Assembly (NCBI GenBank): GCA_025141015.1
Contig: CP081098.1
Span: 3,292,501 to 3,356,500, forward strand
Origin: Rhodobacteraceae bacterium M382
GTDB taxonomy: Bacteria > Pseudomonadota > Alphaproteobacteria > Rhodobacterales > Rhodobacteraceae
DNA: 64,000 bases
Direction of reading: 5' to 3'
Positions 44,235-53,135 of the stretch are shown here, one piece after another. How positions within the stretch are numbered: the first letter of the stretch is position 1; each line of letters opens with the position of its first letter. The notes beneath the pieces were generated by a model. The model had not been told where the DNA came from and did no database searches. It saw only the letters and a list, made by a program, of their open reading frames with translations. A program made the translations under genes and the position numbers.

Positions 44235-45380
44235 ATGTCTCTCGTTGGAAACTGGTCCTATCCGACCAACATCAAATTCGGCGCTGGCCGGATCAGCGAA
44301 CTCCCCGCCGCCTGCGCCGCCACCGGCATGACACGCCCCCTGCTGGTCACCGACCGCGGCCTGGCCGATCTGCCGATCACCAAAGCCACCCTGGACATCC
44401 TGGAGGCCGCCGGTCTGGGCCGGGGTCTGTTTGCCGAGGTCGACCCCAATCCCAACGAGATCAACCTGGCCGCAGGGGTTGCCGCCTATAACGCCGGGGG
44501 CCACGATGGCGTCATCGCCTTTGGCGGCGGCTCGGGGCTGGACCTGGGCAAGATGGTTGCCTTTATGGCCGGCCAAACCCGGCCCGTGTGGGAGTTCGAG
44601 GATGTGGACGATTGGTGGACCCGCGCCGATGCGGACGCCATCGCGCCCATCGTGGCCGTGCCCACCACCGCAGGCACCGGATCCGAAGTCGGCCGCGCCA
44701 GCGTCATCACCAATTCGGTGACCCACGCCAAGAAGATCATCTTTCACCCCAAGGTGCTGCCCGAAGTCGTCATCTGCGACCCCGAGCTGACCGTGGGCAT
44801 GCCCAGGGCCATCACCGCAGGCACCGGGCTCGATGCCTTCGCCCATTGCGTCGAGGCGTTCTCCAGCCCCCATTACCACCCGATGTCCCAGGGCATCGCG
44901 CTCGAAGGCATGCGCCTGGTCAAGGAATATCTGCCGCGCGCCTATACGGACGGCACCGATCTGGAGGCCCGCGCCCAGATGATGTCGGCCGCCGCCATGG
45001 GGGCCACCGCCTTCATGAAGGGTCTCGGGGCCATCCACGCCATGAGCCACCCCGTCGGCGCCATGTTCAACACCCACCACGGCACCACAAATGCGGTCTG
45101 CATGCCCGCCGTGCTGGCGCTGAACGCACCCGAAATCGCCGACCGGTTTGATCAGGCCGCCGCCTATCTGGGCATCACCGGCGGCTTTGACGGGTTTTGC
45201 ACCTTTGTCCAGACCTTCAACGACAGCCTCGCCATCCCCCGCAAACTCACCGAGCTCGGCGTCACAGCAGACGCAATCCCAGACCTCGTCGCAGGCGCGC
45301 TCACAGACCCCTCATGCGGCGGAAACCCCGTCACACTCACCCAACAAAACCTCACGCAGCTCTTCAATCAATCAATCTGA
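44235..45380 (+). CDS. Iron-containing (group III) alcohol dehydrogenase
   Basis: This 381-residue Fe-ADH family enzyme oxidises an alcohol with NAD. The nucleotide site IAFGGGSGLDLGKMVAFM and PTTAGTGSEVGRASVI, and metal ligands in GTGLDAFAHCVEAFSS (Asp/His) and MSHPVGAMFNTHHGTTNA (His, His) are complete. AAGGAAG precedes the ATG at 44235. Last gene of the presumed operon; its likely substrate is the gamma-glutamylated amino-alcohol (inference). The end has Ala/Thr-rich C-ending codons unlike the rest of the operon. Confidence 0.92.
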   Translation: MSLVGNWSYPTNIKFGAGRISELPAACAATGMTRPLLVTDRGLADLPITKATLDILEAAGLGRGLFAEVDPNPNEINLAAGVAAYNAGGHDGVIAFGGGSGLDLGKMVAFMAGQTRPVWEFEDVDDWWTRADADAIAPIVAVPTTAGTGSEVGRASVITNSVTHAKKIIFHPKVLPEVVICDPELTVGMPRAITAGTGLDAFAHCVEAFSSPHYHPMSQGIALEGMRLVKEYLPRAYTDGTDLEARAQMMSAAAMGATAFMKGLGAIHAMSHPVGAMFNTHHGTTNAVCMPAVLALNAPEIADRFDQAAAYLGITGGFDGFCTFVQTFNDSLAIPRKLTELGVTADAIPDLVAGALTDPSCGGNPVTLTQQNLTQLFNQSI

Positions 45381-45395
45381 AACACCCCCAAAATC

Positions 45396-45430
45396 AAAGG
45401 GCGGCGCACCAAGCCGCACCGCCCAAAAAA
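45396..45430. terminator. Bidirectional terminator between Fe-ADH and aminotransferase genes
   Basis: GGGCGG (45399-45404) pairs with CCGCCC (45419-45424), flanked by AAA and AAAAAA; on the minus strand the stem is followed by TTTGATTTTGG. Confidence 0.6.
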
Positions 45431-45471
45431 TACACCCAGAAAAGCCCAAAAAACCACACAACAACACAAAG

Positions 45472-46371
45472 CTAACCGGCTTTGGCCAGATTGTAGCCCC
45501 CAGTTGCCTGCCCCCCTGTTTCATGGGCAAACTCAAGATACAGCTGGCGCGCCTTTCGGGTCACCGGACCGATCCCCAGTTCCCGGTTCTGAAATCGGCT
45601 AACAGGCATAACCTTGGCGATATTTCCGGTGCAGAATATTTCATCCGCGGTCTCAAAATCCGCAACCGTCAGGCGGTCTTCGCATACCTCGACCCCATCG
45701 TCCCGCAAAAGGCCGATCACCCGTTGACGGGTCAAACCATTGAGGAAACACCCGTTGGGCACCGGGGTCGACACCCTCCCGTCACGGACCAAAAACACAT
45801 TGGTCGAGGCGGTTTCCGCAACATGCCCGTCGACATCCAGCGACAAGGCATTGTTGAAACCACGTGCACGCGCCCAGGCCATGATGCGACCATTGTTGGG
45901 ATACAGTGATCCGGCCTTGGCCTCGGTCAGGGCCATGTCCTGACGCGGGCGGCAAAAGGGGGCGACCGTCAACGAAAACCCTTCGATTGGGGGCATTGCC
46001 AGCTCTTCGATACAAATCGCAAAGGCGGTCGAAGCCGGATCCAGGTCGATCAGACCAGCCGAGCCGTCGCAGGCCCACATCATCGGTCGGATGTAGAGCT
46101 CGGCTCCTGCCGGATAGCGGGCCACCCCGTCGCGCACAATGGTTTCGATCTCCGCCCCCGTAATCGCGGTTTGCATCCCCAATGCGTGAGCCGAACGGAT
46201 CAACCGGGCACAATGCAAGTTGAGATCAGGCATCACCCCGTCAAACAGTCGCGCTCCATCAAACACCTGTGTCCCCAGCCAGGCCACATGGTCCGCGGCC
46301 CGAATGACCGGGATATTGCCCGCGCGCCAGGCCCCCTCCCACCAGGTGAGAATACGTCCTCCGATAGCCAT
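45472..46371 (-). CDS. Class IV aminotransferase, branched-chain (IlvE-like)
   Basis: This 299-residue fold-type IV PLP enzyme resembles branched-chain amino acid aminotransferases: WWEGAWRAGNIPVIRAADHV and GTQVFDGARLFDG at the N-terminus, YIRPMMWACDG, the PLP lysine in LTEAKAGSLYPNNGRIM and VAETASTNVFLVRDG for the phosphate. It lies downstream of the branched-chain 2-oxoacid dehydrogenase genes, so it would make their substrates from Leu, Ile and Val. AAAGGAG lies upstream of the ATG at 46371. A double hairpin in the 94-base gap separates it from lpd. Confidence 0.88.
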   Translation of the reverse strand: MAIGGRILTWWEGAWRAGNIPVIRAADHVAWLGTQVFDGARLFDGVMPDLNLHCARLIRSAHALGMQTAITGAEIETIVRDGVARYPAGAELYIRPMMWACDGSAGLIDLDPASTAFAICIEELAMPPIEGFSLTVAPFCRPRQDMALTEAKAGSLYPNNGRIMAWARARGFNNALSLDVDGHVAETASTNVFLVRDGRVSTPVPNGCFLNGLTRQRVIGLLRDDGVEVCEDRLTVADFETADEIFCTGNIAKVMPVSRFQNRELGIGPVTRKARQLYLEFAHETGGQATGGYNLAKAG

Positions 46372-46412
46372 CGCTCTGGTTCTCCTTTCAATCCGTTCGA
46401 TCCTGGCGAAAC

Positions 46413-46458
46413 CGGAATTCGATACGAATTCCGAGCCGTTTTCCGTGTCGGAAAACGG
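46413..46458. repeat. Twin hairpins between lpd and the aminotransferase gene
   Basis: CGGAATTCG-ATA-CGAATTCCG (46413-46433) is followed two bases later by CCGTTTTCC-GTGTC-GGAAAACGG (46436-46458). Both stems are perfect (9 bp each). They sit within a minus-strand operon, as the twin palindromes at 41288 sit within a plus-strand one. Confidence 0.7.
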
Positions 46459-46465
46459 GGCACCG

Positions 46466-47842
46466 CTAGATATGCAGCGCGGCACCCAACCCCATCAGTG
46501 CGGCCTCTTGCGTGGTTTCCCCCAGGGTGGGATGGGCGTGAATGGTGCCGGCGATATCGGCCAGGGTTGCCGCCATCTCGATGGCAAGCCCAAATTCCCC
46601 GGCCATCTCCGAGACACCTTGCCCCACAGCCTGCATACCCAGAACTAGCCCCGTAGCGGGGTCCGAAACAATGCGCACAAACCCATCGGATCGCTCCATG
46701 GTGAGCGCACGACCATTGGCCTGGAACGGGAACAGCGACACTTTGGCTCCTTTGACCTGGGATGGTCCCTGTCCGACAGTGACGATCTCCGGGTCCGTGA
46801 AACACACTGCCGGAATGGCGCGCTTGTCCCACCGCACCCGATGCCCGGCCAGATGTTCGGCAACCAATGTGCCCTGCGCCATCGCCCGGTGCGCCAGCAT
46901 CGGTTCGCCGGTGATGTCGCCGATGGCATAGACGTCGCGCATCGAGGTGGCACATATGTCGTTGATGCGCAGGAATGGGCCGTCGCGATCCAGTCCCAGA
47001 TCCTCGACGCCAAAGCCGTCCAGGACCGGACGTCGACCGACAGTCACCAGAACCTTGTCGGCGGGGATCTCTTCGGATCCTTCTGGGGTTTCGACCAACA
47101 GATTCCCGGTGTCGGTCATCCCCTGTGCCCGCGCCTCCAGACGCACCTGGATGCCTAGATCCTGTAGTCGGGCCATCACGGGGCGGGTCAGGGGCGCATC
47201 ATATTGCGACAGGATATTGCGTTCGGCTTCGACCAATGTGACCCGCGCCCCAAGCTTCGCCATGGCCATGCCGATTTCGAGCCCGATGTAACCCGCGCCA
47301 ATCACGGCCAGATGATTGGGCACGGCACGCAGATCCAACGCCTCGGTCGAAGAAATCACCCGATCGCCAAATGGCAAAAAGGGCAGTTCAACCGGTGCCG
47401 ATCCGGTGGCCAGCACCAAATGTTGACAACGGATCAGCAGCGGGCCTTTGTCCGTATCCACGACCACCGATTTGCCGTCGCGAATCTGGGCATAGCCCTG
47501 GACCACCCTGACGCCGGATTTCTTCAACAGCCCCGCGACCCCGCCCGTCAGCTTGGCCACCACGCTGTTCTTCCAATCGACCGTTTTGCCCAGGTCAATG
47601 GTTGCGGATCCCGCGCTGATGCCCAGAGCATTCTCACTGCCGGCGTGTTTGACGGTATCAAATTCCTGGGCTGCATGGATCAGTGCCTTGGACGGGATAC
47701 ACCCCACATTCAGGCACGTGCCCCCAGGAGAGCCCCCTTCAACAACCACGGTATCAATGCCCAGTTGCCCGGCACGAATGCCGCAAACATAGCCGCCCGG
47801 TCCGGCACCAATGATCAGGAGCTTGCAGGAGAGGTGTTGCAT
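46466..47842 (-). CDS. lpdV: Dihydrolipoyl dehydrogenase (E3) of branched-chain complex
   Basis: This 458-residue flavoprotein reoxidises the lipoyl groups of the E2 with NAD. Visible: FAD site LLIIGAGPGGYVCGIRA, redox pair Cys43 and Cys48 in GGTCLNVGCIPSKAL, NAD site LAVIGAGYIGLEIGMA, GDITGEPMLAHRAM and the active-site His in GTIHAHPTLGE. The ATG at 47842 follows GGAGGAG and is one base beyond the E2 stop, so they are coupled. An in-frame GTG five codons earlier overlaps E2 and is less likely. It is the fourth gene of the bkd-type operon. Confidence 0.94.
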   Translation of the reverse strand: MQHLSCKLLIIGAGPGGYVCGIRAGQLGIDTVVVEGGSPGGTCLNVGCIPSKALIHAAQEFDTVKHAGSENALGISAGSATIDLGKTVDWKNSVVAKLTGGVAGLLKKSGVRVVQGYAQIRDGKSVVVDTDKGPLLIRCQHLVLATGSAPVELPFLPFGDRVISSTEALDLRAVPNHLAVIGAGYIGLEIGMAMAKLGARVTLVEAERNILSQYDAPLTRPVMARLQDLGIQVRLEARAQGMTDTGNLLVETPEGSEEIPADKVLVTVGRRPVLDGFGVEDLGLDRDGPFLRINDICATSMRDVYAIGDITGEPMLAHRAMAQGTLVAEHLAGHRVRWDKRAIPAVCFTDPEIVTVGQGPSQVKGAKVSLFPFQANGRALTMERSDGFVRIVSDPATGLVLGMQAVGQGVSEMAGEFGLAIEMAATLADIAGTIHAHPTLGETTQEAALMGLGAALHI

Positions 47843-47843
47843 T

Positions 47844-49109
47844 TCACTCCTCCACAAAAATCAGCGCCGGGGTTTCCAGCAGGGTTTTTATCCGGTTCAC
47901 GAACACCGCCGCGTCCCACCCGTCGATCACCCGGTGGTCAAAGCTGCACGAGATGTTCATCATCTTGCGCGGCACGAATTGGGTGCCGTCCCACTGCGGG
48001 CGCATGGCCATTTTGTTGATGCCAACAATGGCCACCTCGGGGTGGTTGATAATCGGTGTGGTGACAATGGCACCCAACGGGCCCAGAGACGTGATGGTGA
48101 GCGTTGATCCGGTCAATTCCTCGCGCACTGCCTTGCCGGTTCTGGCAGCTTCGGACAGGCGGGCAATTTCGCTGGCTGTGTCAAACATCCCGCGGGTTTC
48201 GGCGTCGCGCAGCACCGGGACGATCAGGCCATTGTCGGTCATCGTCGCAATGCCGACATGCAGTGCGCGATGTCGACGGATGATACCCGCATTGTCATCA
48301 AAATGGGCGTTCATCTCAGGATGATCCCGCACCGCGCGCGCCAGCGCCGCGCAGACAAAGGGCAGCATGGTCAGCTTGGGCTTGTCCCCGCGATCCTTGT
48401 TCATCGTGGCGCGCAGATCCTCGACGCCTGTGACATCCACCTCCTCGACCACGGTGATATGGGGAATGCGGCTGTTGGCCAACGCCATACGGTCTGCAAT
48501 CTTGCGGCGCAGCCCCACGACCTTGATCTCCTCCACCTCCGGTTTACGAACCGGCGAGTCTATCGGCGCGGCCGGGGCCTGTGCGCTTTGGAACATGGCG
48601 TCCAGATCACCATGCCCGATGCGTCCGCCCGGTCCCGTACCCCGTATCTGGCGCAAATCAATCCCGGCGTCGCGCGCCCGTTTGCGCACAGCTGGCGAGG
48701 CCAGAACATCCGCATGTTCCACACGCGGCGCAATAACCTGAGGGATCACAACCGGCGCAACCTCGGGCTCTGGCTTTGGTGCGGGCTCTGGTGCCTTTTC
48801 ACCCGCCGGTGCCGGGTCCGGATCGGCCACCGGTGCGGCCTGTTCAAACACATCCGGCACCGCTTCGCCTTCGGTTTCGATGCGCACCAACACAGACCCC
48901 ACGGCCACCGTGTCGCCGATCTCGCCTCCGGTCCAGGTGACTTTGCCGTCATAAAGCGAGGGGATCTCAACCGTCGCCTTGTCGGTCATCACGGCGGCCA
49001 GGATATCATCCTCGCGCACCAGATCACCGGGTTTCACGTGCCATTCCACCAGCTCGGCTTCGGTCACGCCTTCACCAACATCCGGCAGTTTAATATCCAG
49101 TTCCTGCAT
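47844..49109 (-). CDS. bkdB: Branched-chain 2-oxoacid dehydrogenase E2 (dihydrolipoyl acyltransferase)
   Basis: This 421-residue E2 has one lipoyl domain with the lipoyl Lys44 in VMTDKATVEIP, an Ala/Pro/Glu-rich linker (about 88-130), a peripheral subunit-binding domain (VLASPAVRKRARDAGIDLRQ, about 135-170) and a catalytic domain ending with SCSFDHRVIDGWDAAVF, where His and Asp of HxxxDG do the acyl transfer. A single lipoyl domain and this gene order fit BkdB. It begins three bases after the E1beta stop. Confidence 0.93.
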   Translation of the reverse strand: MQELDIKLPDVGEGVTEAELVEWHVKPGDLVREDDILAAVMTDKATVEIPSLYDGKVTWTGGEIGDTVAVGSVLVRIETEGEAVPDVFEQAAPVADPDPAPAGEKAPEPAPKPEPEVAPVVIPQVIAPRVEHADVLASPAVRKRARDAGIDLRQIRGTGPGGRIGHGDLDAMFQSAQAPAAPIDSPVRKPEVEEIKVVGLRRKIADRMALANSRIPHITVVEEVDVTGVEDLRATMNKDRGDKPKLTMLPFVCAALARAVRDHPEMNAHFDDNAGIIRRHRALHVGIATMTDNGLIVPVLRDAETRGMFDTASEIARLSEAARTGKAVREELTGSTLTITSLGPLGAIVTTPIINHPEVAIVGINKMAMRPQWDGTQFVPRKMMNISCSFDHRVIDGWDAAVFVNRIKTLLETPALIFVEE

Positions 49110-49112
49110 GGC

Positions 49113-50126
49113 TCAGACCTCCAAAACCTTGCGCAGCGCGCGTTCAATGCGGTCGGGGCCGGGGAAGTAATCCCATTCCTGCGCGTGCGGGTACGGCGCA
49201 TCCCAACCACAGACCCGTTCAATCGGTGCCTCCAGATGCCAGAAACAGGCCTCCTGCACTTCGGAGATCAATTCGGCCCCGAAACCAGAGGTCCGGGTTG
49301 CTTCATGCACGATAATGCAGCGGCCAGTCTTTTCGACCGACGTCTTGATGGTCTCCAGATCCAGCGGCAGGAGCGAGCGCAGGTCGATCACTTCGGCATC
49401 AACACCGGTGTTTTGCACAGCCTGTTCCGCGACAAAGACCATGGTGCCATAGGCCAGGATCGTGACATCCGCGCCCGCGCGACAGACACGCGCCTTGCCC
49501 AATTCGGTCTTGTAATATCCATCTGGAACATCGCCGCGTTCATGGCTGGACCAGCTCAGAGATTTGCCGCTGTGATCGCCATAAAACGGACCGTTGTACA
49601 GCCGCTTGGGTTCCAGAAAGATCACCGGGTCCGGGTCCTCGATCGACGCGATCAACAGCCCCTTGGCATCATGCGGGTTCGACGGCATCACGGTCTTCAG
49701 GCCTGCCACATGGGTAAACAACGCCTCTGGACTTTGGCTGTGGGTCTGACCGCCATAGATGCCGCCCCCCGTCGGCATACGGATGACCAGCGGACAGGTG
49801 AACTGCCCATTCGACCGATGCCGAATGCGGGCGGCTTCCTGGGTGATCTGGTCATAGGCCGGGTACATGTAATCGGCGAACTGCACTTCGACACAGGGCT
49901 TGCGCCCATGCGCGGCCATGCCGATGGCGACGCCAACGATGGCGCTTTCGCTGATTGGGGTGTCAAACACCCGCTCTTCGCCGAATTTCTCCTGCAGCCC
50001 GGCCGTACAGCGGAACACGCCGCCAAAATACCCCACGTCCTCGCCAAACACCAACACCCGCGGGTCGCGCGCCAACATGACATCCATGGCGTCGCGCAGC
50101 GCTTCGATCATTGTCATCACAGCCAT
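49113..50126 (-). CDS. bkdA2: Branched-chain 2-oxoacid dehydrogenase E1 beta
   Basis: This 337-residue transketolase-like beta subunit has VFGEDVGYFGGVFRCTAGLQ, DTPISESAIVGVAIGMA, EVQFADYMYPAYDQITQEAA and RMPTGGGIYGGQTHSQSPE, features typical of branched-chain E1beta. The length equals that of BkdA2 (about 338). The ATG at 50126 starts one base after the E1alpha stop; the frame is open upstream inside E1alpha but that part is not family-like. Confidence 0.94.
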   Translation of the reverse strand: MAVMTMIEALRDAMDVMLARDPRVLVFGEDVGYFGGVFRCTAGLQEKFGEERVFDTPISESAIVGVAIGMAAHGRKPCVEVQFADYMYPAYDQITQEAARIRHRSNGQFTCPLVIRMPTGGGIYGGQTHSQSPEALFTHVAGLKTVMPSNPHDAKGLLIASIEDPDPVIFLEPKRLYNGPFYGDHSGKSLSWSSHERGDVPDGYYKTELGKARVCRAGADVTILAYGTMVFVAEQAVQNTGVDAEVIDLRSLLPLDLETIKTSVEKTGRCIIVHEATRTSGFGAELISEVQEACFWHLEAPIERVCGWDAPYPHAQEWDYFPGPDRIERALRKVLEV

Positions 50127-50127
50127 C

Positions 50128-51366
50128 TCAGTACCCCATTTCCTGACGCTGCCGCCGCAGGTGGTCGGGTAGTTCGGCGTAGACATCGTTGAATATCTCG
50201 GCGGGCGACATCGGCACCGGGTTGACCAATGTGCCATGGGCCTCAACCCGTTTTTGTTCGGCGGTGACCTCTTCCAGGATCTGTGCCTGCACTTGGACGT
50301 GACGCTCTTCGGACCACAGCCCGCGCGTGATCAGGTGGGTTTTCAGTCGCTCGATCGGATCGCCCAGCGGCCAGGCCGACCCATCATCGCGCGGACGATA
50401 GGCCGACGGATCATCGGAGGATGAATGCGCCCCGAACCGATAGGTGAACCATTCGATCCCGACGGGGCCAAACCCATTGGCCAGCCGATCCCGGGCCCAG
50501 CGCGACACCGCCGCCACGGCCAGATAGTCATTCCCATCCACGCGCAGCGACGGAATGCCATACCCCCGCATCCGCGCCGCATAGGTGCGCGCCGCGCCCG
50601 ATGCCACACCGGTATAGGTGGAAATGGCCCATTGGTTGTTAACCACATTCAGGATCACCGGCGGCTGATAGACAGACGCCATCAGCAGCGCCCCGTGGTA
50701 ATCGTTCGACGCCGTGGCCCCGTCACCAATCCAGGCGGTTGCGATCTTGCCATCACCGCTGAGCGCATTGGCCATGGCCCATCCCACCGCCTGCACGTAC
50801 TGCGTGCCCAGATTCCCAGAAACGGTGAAAAAGCCAAAATCTCGCGCCGAATGCAGCACCGGCAGCTGGCGGCCGCGCAACGGGTCGAGGTCGTTTGAGT
50901 AATACTGACCGAACAGCATTTCCAGCGGATAGTCATTGGCAACCAACAGGGTCTGCTGACGATAAGTCGGGAAATTCATGTCCCCCGGCTGCATCTGTCG
51001 CTGAAAGGCGCAGCCCACGGCCTCCTCTCCGGTACATTGCATGTAAAACGAGGTCTTGCCCTGGCGCTGCGCGGTGTGCATCCGTTTATCGATGGCCCGC
51101 ATGGTCATCATGTCGCGCAGCCCCTGCAACAGCAGATCACCACAGTCATCGCCCAGATAGTCGGCCCAGGGACCTACGGCATTGCCATCATCGTCCAGCA
51201 CGCGGATCAACCCATTAGCATAATCGCGCGATGATCGCGCGTCCATGTCCAGCGACGGCACATCCAAAAGCCCCGCCTGGGGGATATCGATACCGGAAAA
51301 ATCCGGCTCATCTCCGGGGCGGGTCGGCGGTTTTGGGAACGTCAATTTGACCTTGCGTGGGGTCAT
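50128..51366 (-). CDS. bkdA1: Branched-chain 2-oxoacid dehydrogenase E1 alpha
   Basis: This 412-residue subunit binds thiamine diphosphate through AWIGDGATASNDYHGALL ... VVNNQWAISTYT (the GDG-x(n)-NN motif) and carries the phosphorylation-loop-like TYRFGAHSSSDDPSAYRP. The E1alpha of Bkd has about 410 residues, against about 330-350 for pyruvate dehydrogenase, which supports the branched-chain call. AAGGAGACAGGC precedes the ATG at 51366, preferred over the ATG seven codons earlier. It is the first gene of the operon, divergent from the Lrp-type regulator. Confidence 0.94.
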   Translation of the reverse strand: MTPRKVKLTFPKPPTRPGDEPDFSGIDIPQAGLLDVPSLDMDARSSRDYANGLIRVLDDDGNAVGPWADYLGDDCGDLLLQGLRDMMTMRAIDKRMHTAQRQGKTSFYMQCTGEEAVGCAFQRQMQPGDMNFPTYRQQTLLVANDYPLEMLFGQYYSNDLDPLRGRQLPVLHSARDFGFFTVSGNLGTQYVQAVGWAMANALSGDGKIATAWIGDGATASNDYHGALLMASVYQPPVILNVVNNQWAISTYTGVASGAARTYAARMRGYGIPSLRVDGNDYLAVAAVSRWARDRLANGFGPVGIEWFTYRFGAHSSSDDPSAYRPRDDGSAWPLGDPIERLKTHLITRGLWSEERHVQVQAQILEEVTAEQKRVEAHGTLVNPVPMSPAEIFNDVYAELPDHLRRQRQEMGY

Positions 51367-51699
51367 GCCTGTCTCCTTGTCGGTCATGCGCCCCGCAAAG
51401 GGGCGGGCGCCAGTCCCCCGGTAGGCCCGCGGGCATCAGAACCAGCGCAATGAAATTGCTGAAAGCAGAATATCCTGAGTATTGGCAAAATTGGCGTTGA
51501 TAGTTTGGATATATTTTAGTTTATTCAAAATTATCTTCTGAAATTTCCACCGTTACAGATTTTTGTTTTCCAAAATCACGCACACCCCTATATATTCCTT
51601 GCATCCTGGCACCAGGACCGACAAATGGTTTGCCCGTGACACGACAAGATGAATATTGTTTTGGAGATACCCCATCGTGATGAATTCTCTGGACCCGAC
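51367..51699. promoter_or_regulatory. AT-rich divergent promoter region between bkd operon and Lrp gene
   Basis: The stretch 51460-51600 is much richer in A and T than its surroundings (for example ATATATTTTAGTTTATTC, CTATATATTCC). Such bendable DNA is the usual target of Lrp/BkdR-type regulators. I could not define individual operators or a -35/-10 pair with certainty. No gene is visible in this 333-base gap. Confidence 0.5.
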
Positions 51700-52167
51700 A
51701 TGACCACAATTACTGAAATGGATCGCAAGATCCTGCGTGCCCTGATGGAGGATGGACGTCAGCCCAACACCCAATTGGCTGAAACCGTCGGCCTGTCTCC
51801 CAGCCAGTGCTGGCAGCGGGTGCGCCGATTGGAAGAAGCAGGCATCATTGCGGGCTATCACGCACGGCTCAATCAGGAACTGATGGGAGTGCCCGAAATC
51901 GTGCTGGTGGAAATTACTCTGGAACGCAACGAAGGCTATCAGCTGGAACAGATCGGCCAGACTCTCGCCGAACTGCCCGAGGTGCTGGAGATGCATGTAA
52001 CATCTGGCGAATTTGACCTGTTCATCAAGATCGCGGTCAGCGGCACCCGCGGCTACGAGGAGTTCCTGAAAAACAAACTGTATCGGATCTCGGGCATTCG
52101 CCATTCCCGGTCGATTTTCTCGTTACGGTGTTTCAAGAACGAAATGTCCTATGTCCCGCACGGCTGA
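51700..52167 (+). CDS. bkdR: Lrp/AsnC-family regulator (BkdR-like)
   Basis: This 155-residue regulator has the AsnC winged helix-turn-helix (LDxKIL-type MDRKILRALMEDGRQPNTQL, then VGLSPSQCWQRVRRLEEAGII) and the C-terminal RAM/AsnC ligand-binding domain (VEITLERNEGYQLEQIGQTL ... SGEFDLFIKIAVSGTRGYEEFL). It is divergent from bkdA1A2B-lpdV, the place held in pseudomonads by BkdR, which activates the operon in response to branched-chain amino acids. The symbol is by position and family. An in-frame ATG at 51649 would add 17 residues; 51700 gives the usual length. Confidence 0.85.
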   Translation: MTTITEMDRKILRALMEDGRQPNTQLAETVGLSPSQCWQRVRRLEEAGIIAGYHARLNQELMGVPEIVLVEITLERNEGYQLEQIGQTLAELPEVLEMHVTSGEFDLFIKIAVSGTRGYEEFLKNKLYRISGIRHSRSIFSLRCFKNEMSYVPHG

Positions 52168-53113
52168 CCCTAGCCTCAAGGCGCTGGAGGTGTTCCAGCT
52201 GGTGGCGCGCCTTGGGTCGGTTCAGGCGGTGGCGGTTGAATCGGGGCTGTCGATCAGCACCGTGTCGCACCACCTGAAATCTCTAGAAGCGCAGGTGGGT
52301 GTCGCCCTGTTGGACCACAAACGCCGCCCCATGGTGCTGACGCCGCAGGGGGCCGTGTTTCTGAAATATGTCGAAGAGGCGCTGCGCCTGATCCGCAAGG
52401 CCCGGTCCGAGGCCGTGGCAGGGGATACGATCGGCGTACGGTCCCTTCGGCTGGGGTTGATCGAAGATTTCGACAGCGACATCGCCCCGCAGCTGGCCGT
52501 GCAATTGGCCGAAACAATGCCGTTCTGTGACTTTTCACATTTCACCCGCCCCAGCCATGACATCTTGCACCTGCTGCGCAACAGGCGCATTGACATCGGT
52601 CTGGCCTCGCGCCCGGTCGAAACGGTGAGCGACCTGCAGGAAAGCCAGATGCTGCGCGATCCTTTTGTATTGGCGTTGCCCGTCGGATACCCCGCCACCC
52701 CAGAGGCGACGCTGGCCGGGGACACCGACCTGCCCCTGCTGCGCTATAGCACCGGCCAGATCGTCAGTGGTCAGATCGAAGCCCATCTGCGTCGCCTGCG
52801 CCTGTCGCACCCGCAACGCTTTGAAATCGAGAGCAACCAGACCATCATGGCAATGATTGCCGCCGGGGCCGGTTGGGCGATCACAACGCCGTTGTGCTAC
52901 ATGCGCGCCAAACGGTTCCAGGGACAGGTCCGCCTGCACCCGTTTCCAGGCAAAGGATTCGCCCGTTACATTTCCCTTTTTTCCTCGCCCGAATGTTCCG
53001 AACCGATGGCGACCATGGTCGGTGCTGCGCTGCGGTCCTTGCTCGAGCGCAACGTGGTACGCCCGTTGACCGATGACCACCCCTGGCTGTGCGACAGTTT
53101 CCGAATGCTGTGA
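52151..53113 (+). CDS. LysR-family regulator overlapping the Lrp gene
   Basis: This 320-residue regulator has the N-terminal LysR winged helix (LKALEVFQLVARLGSVQAVAVESGLSISTVSHHLKSLEAQVG, about residues 9-50) and a periplasmic-binding-protein-like effector domain (about 95-305). Its start overlaps the Lrp gene's end by 17 bases, so the two are co-translated, an uncommon pair. It may share control of the bkd genes or act on a distant target. No cognate T-N11-A site was assigned. Confidence 0.88.
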   Translation: MSRTADPSLKALEVFQLVARLGSVQAVAVESGLSISTVSHHLKSLEAQVGVALLDHKRRPMVLTPQGAVFLKYVEEALRLIRKARSEAVAGDTIGVRSLRLGLIEDFDSDIAPQLAVQLAETMPFCDFSHFTRPSHDILHLLRNRRIDIGLASRPVETVSDLQESQMLRDPFVLALPVGYPATPEATLAGDTDLPLLRYSTGQIVSGQIEAHLRRLRLSHPQRFEIESNQTIMAMIAAGAGWAITTPLCYMRAKRFQGQVRLHPFPGKGFARYISLFSSPECSEPMATMVGAALRSLLERNVVRPLTDDHPWLCDSFRML

Positions 53114-53135
53114 GCACGGCCATGCCTCACAAGAC

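Noticed and set aside
45381-45909. Plus-strand frame continuing after the Fe-ADH gene
   Set aside because: It runs antisense through the aminotransferase gene and has no start context; it is a mirror frame.
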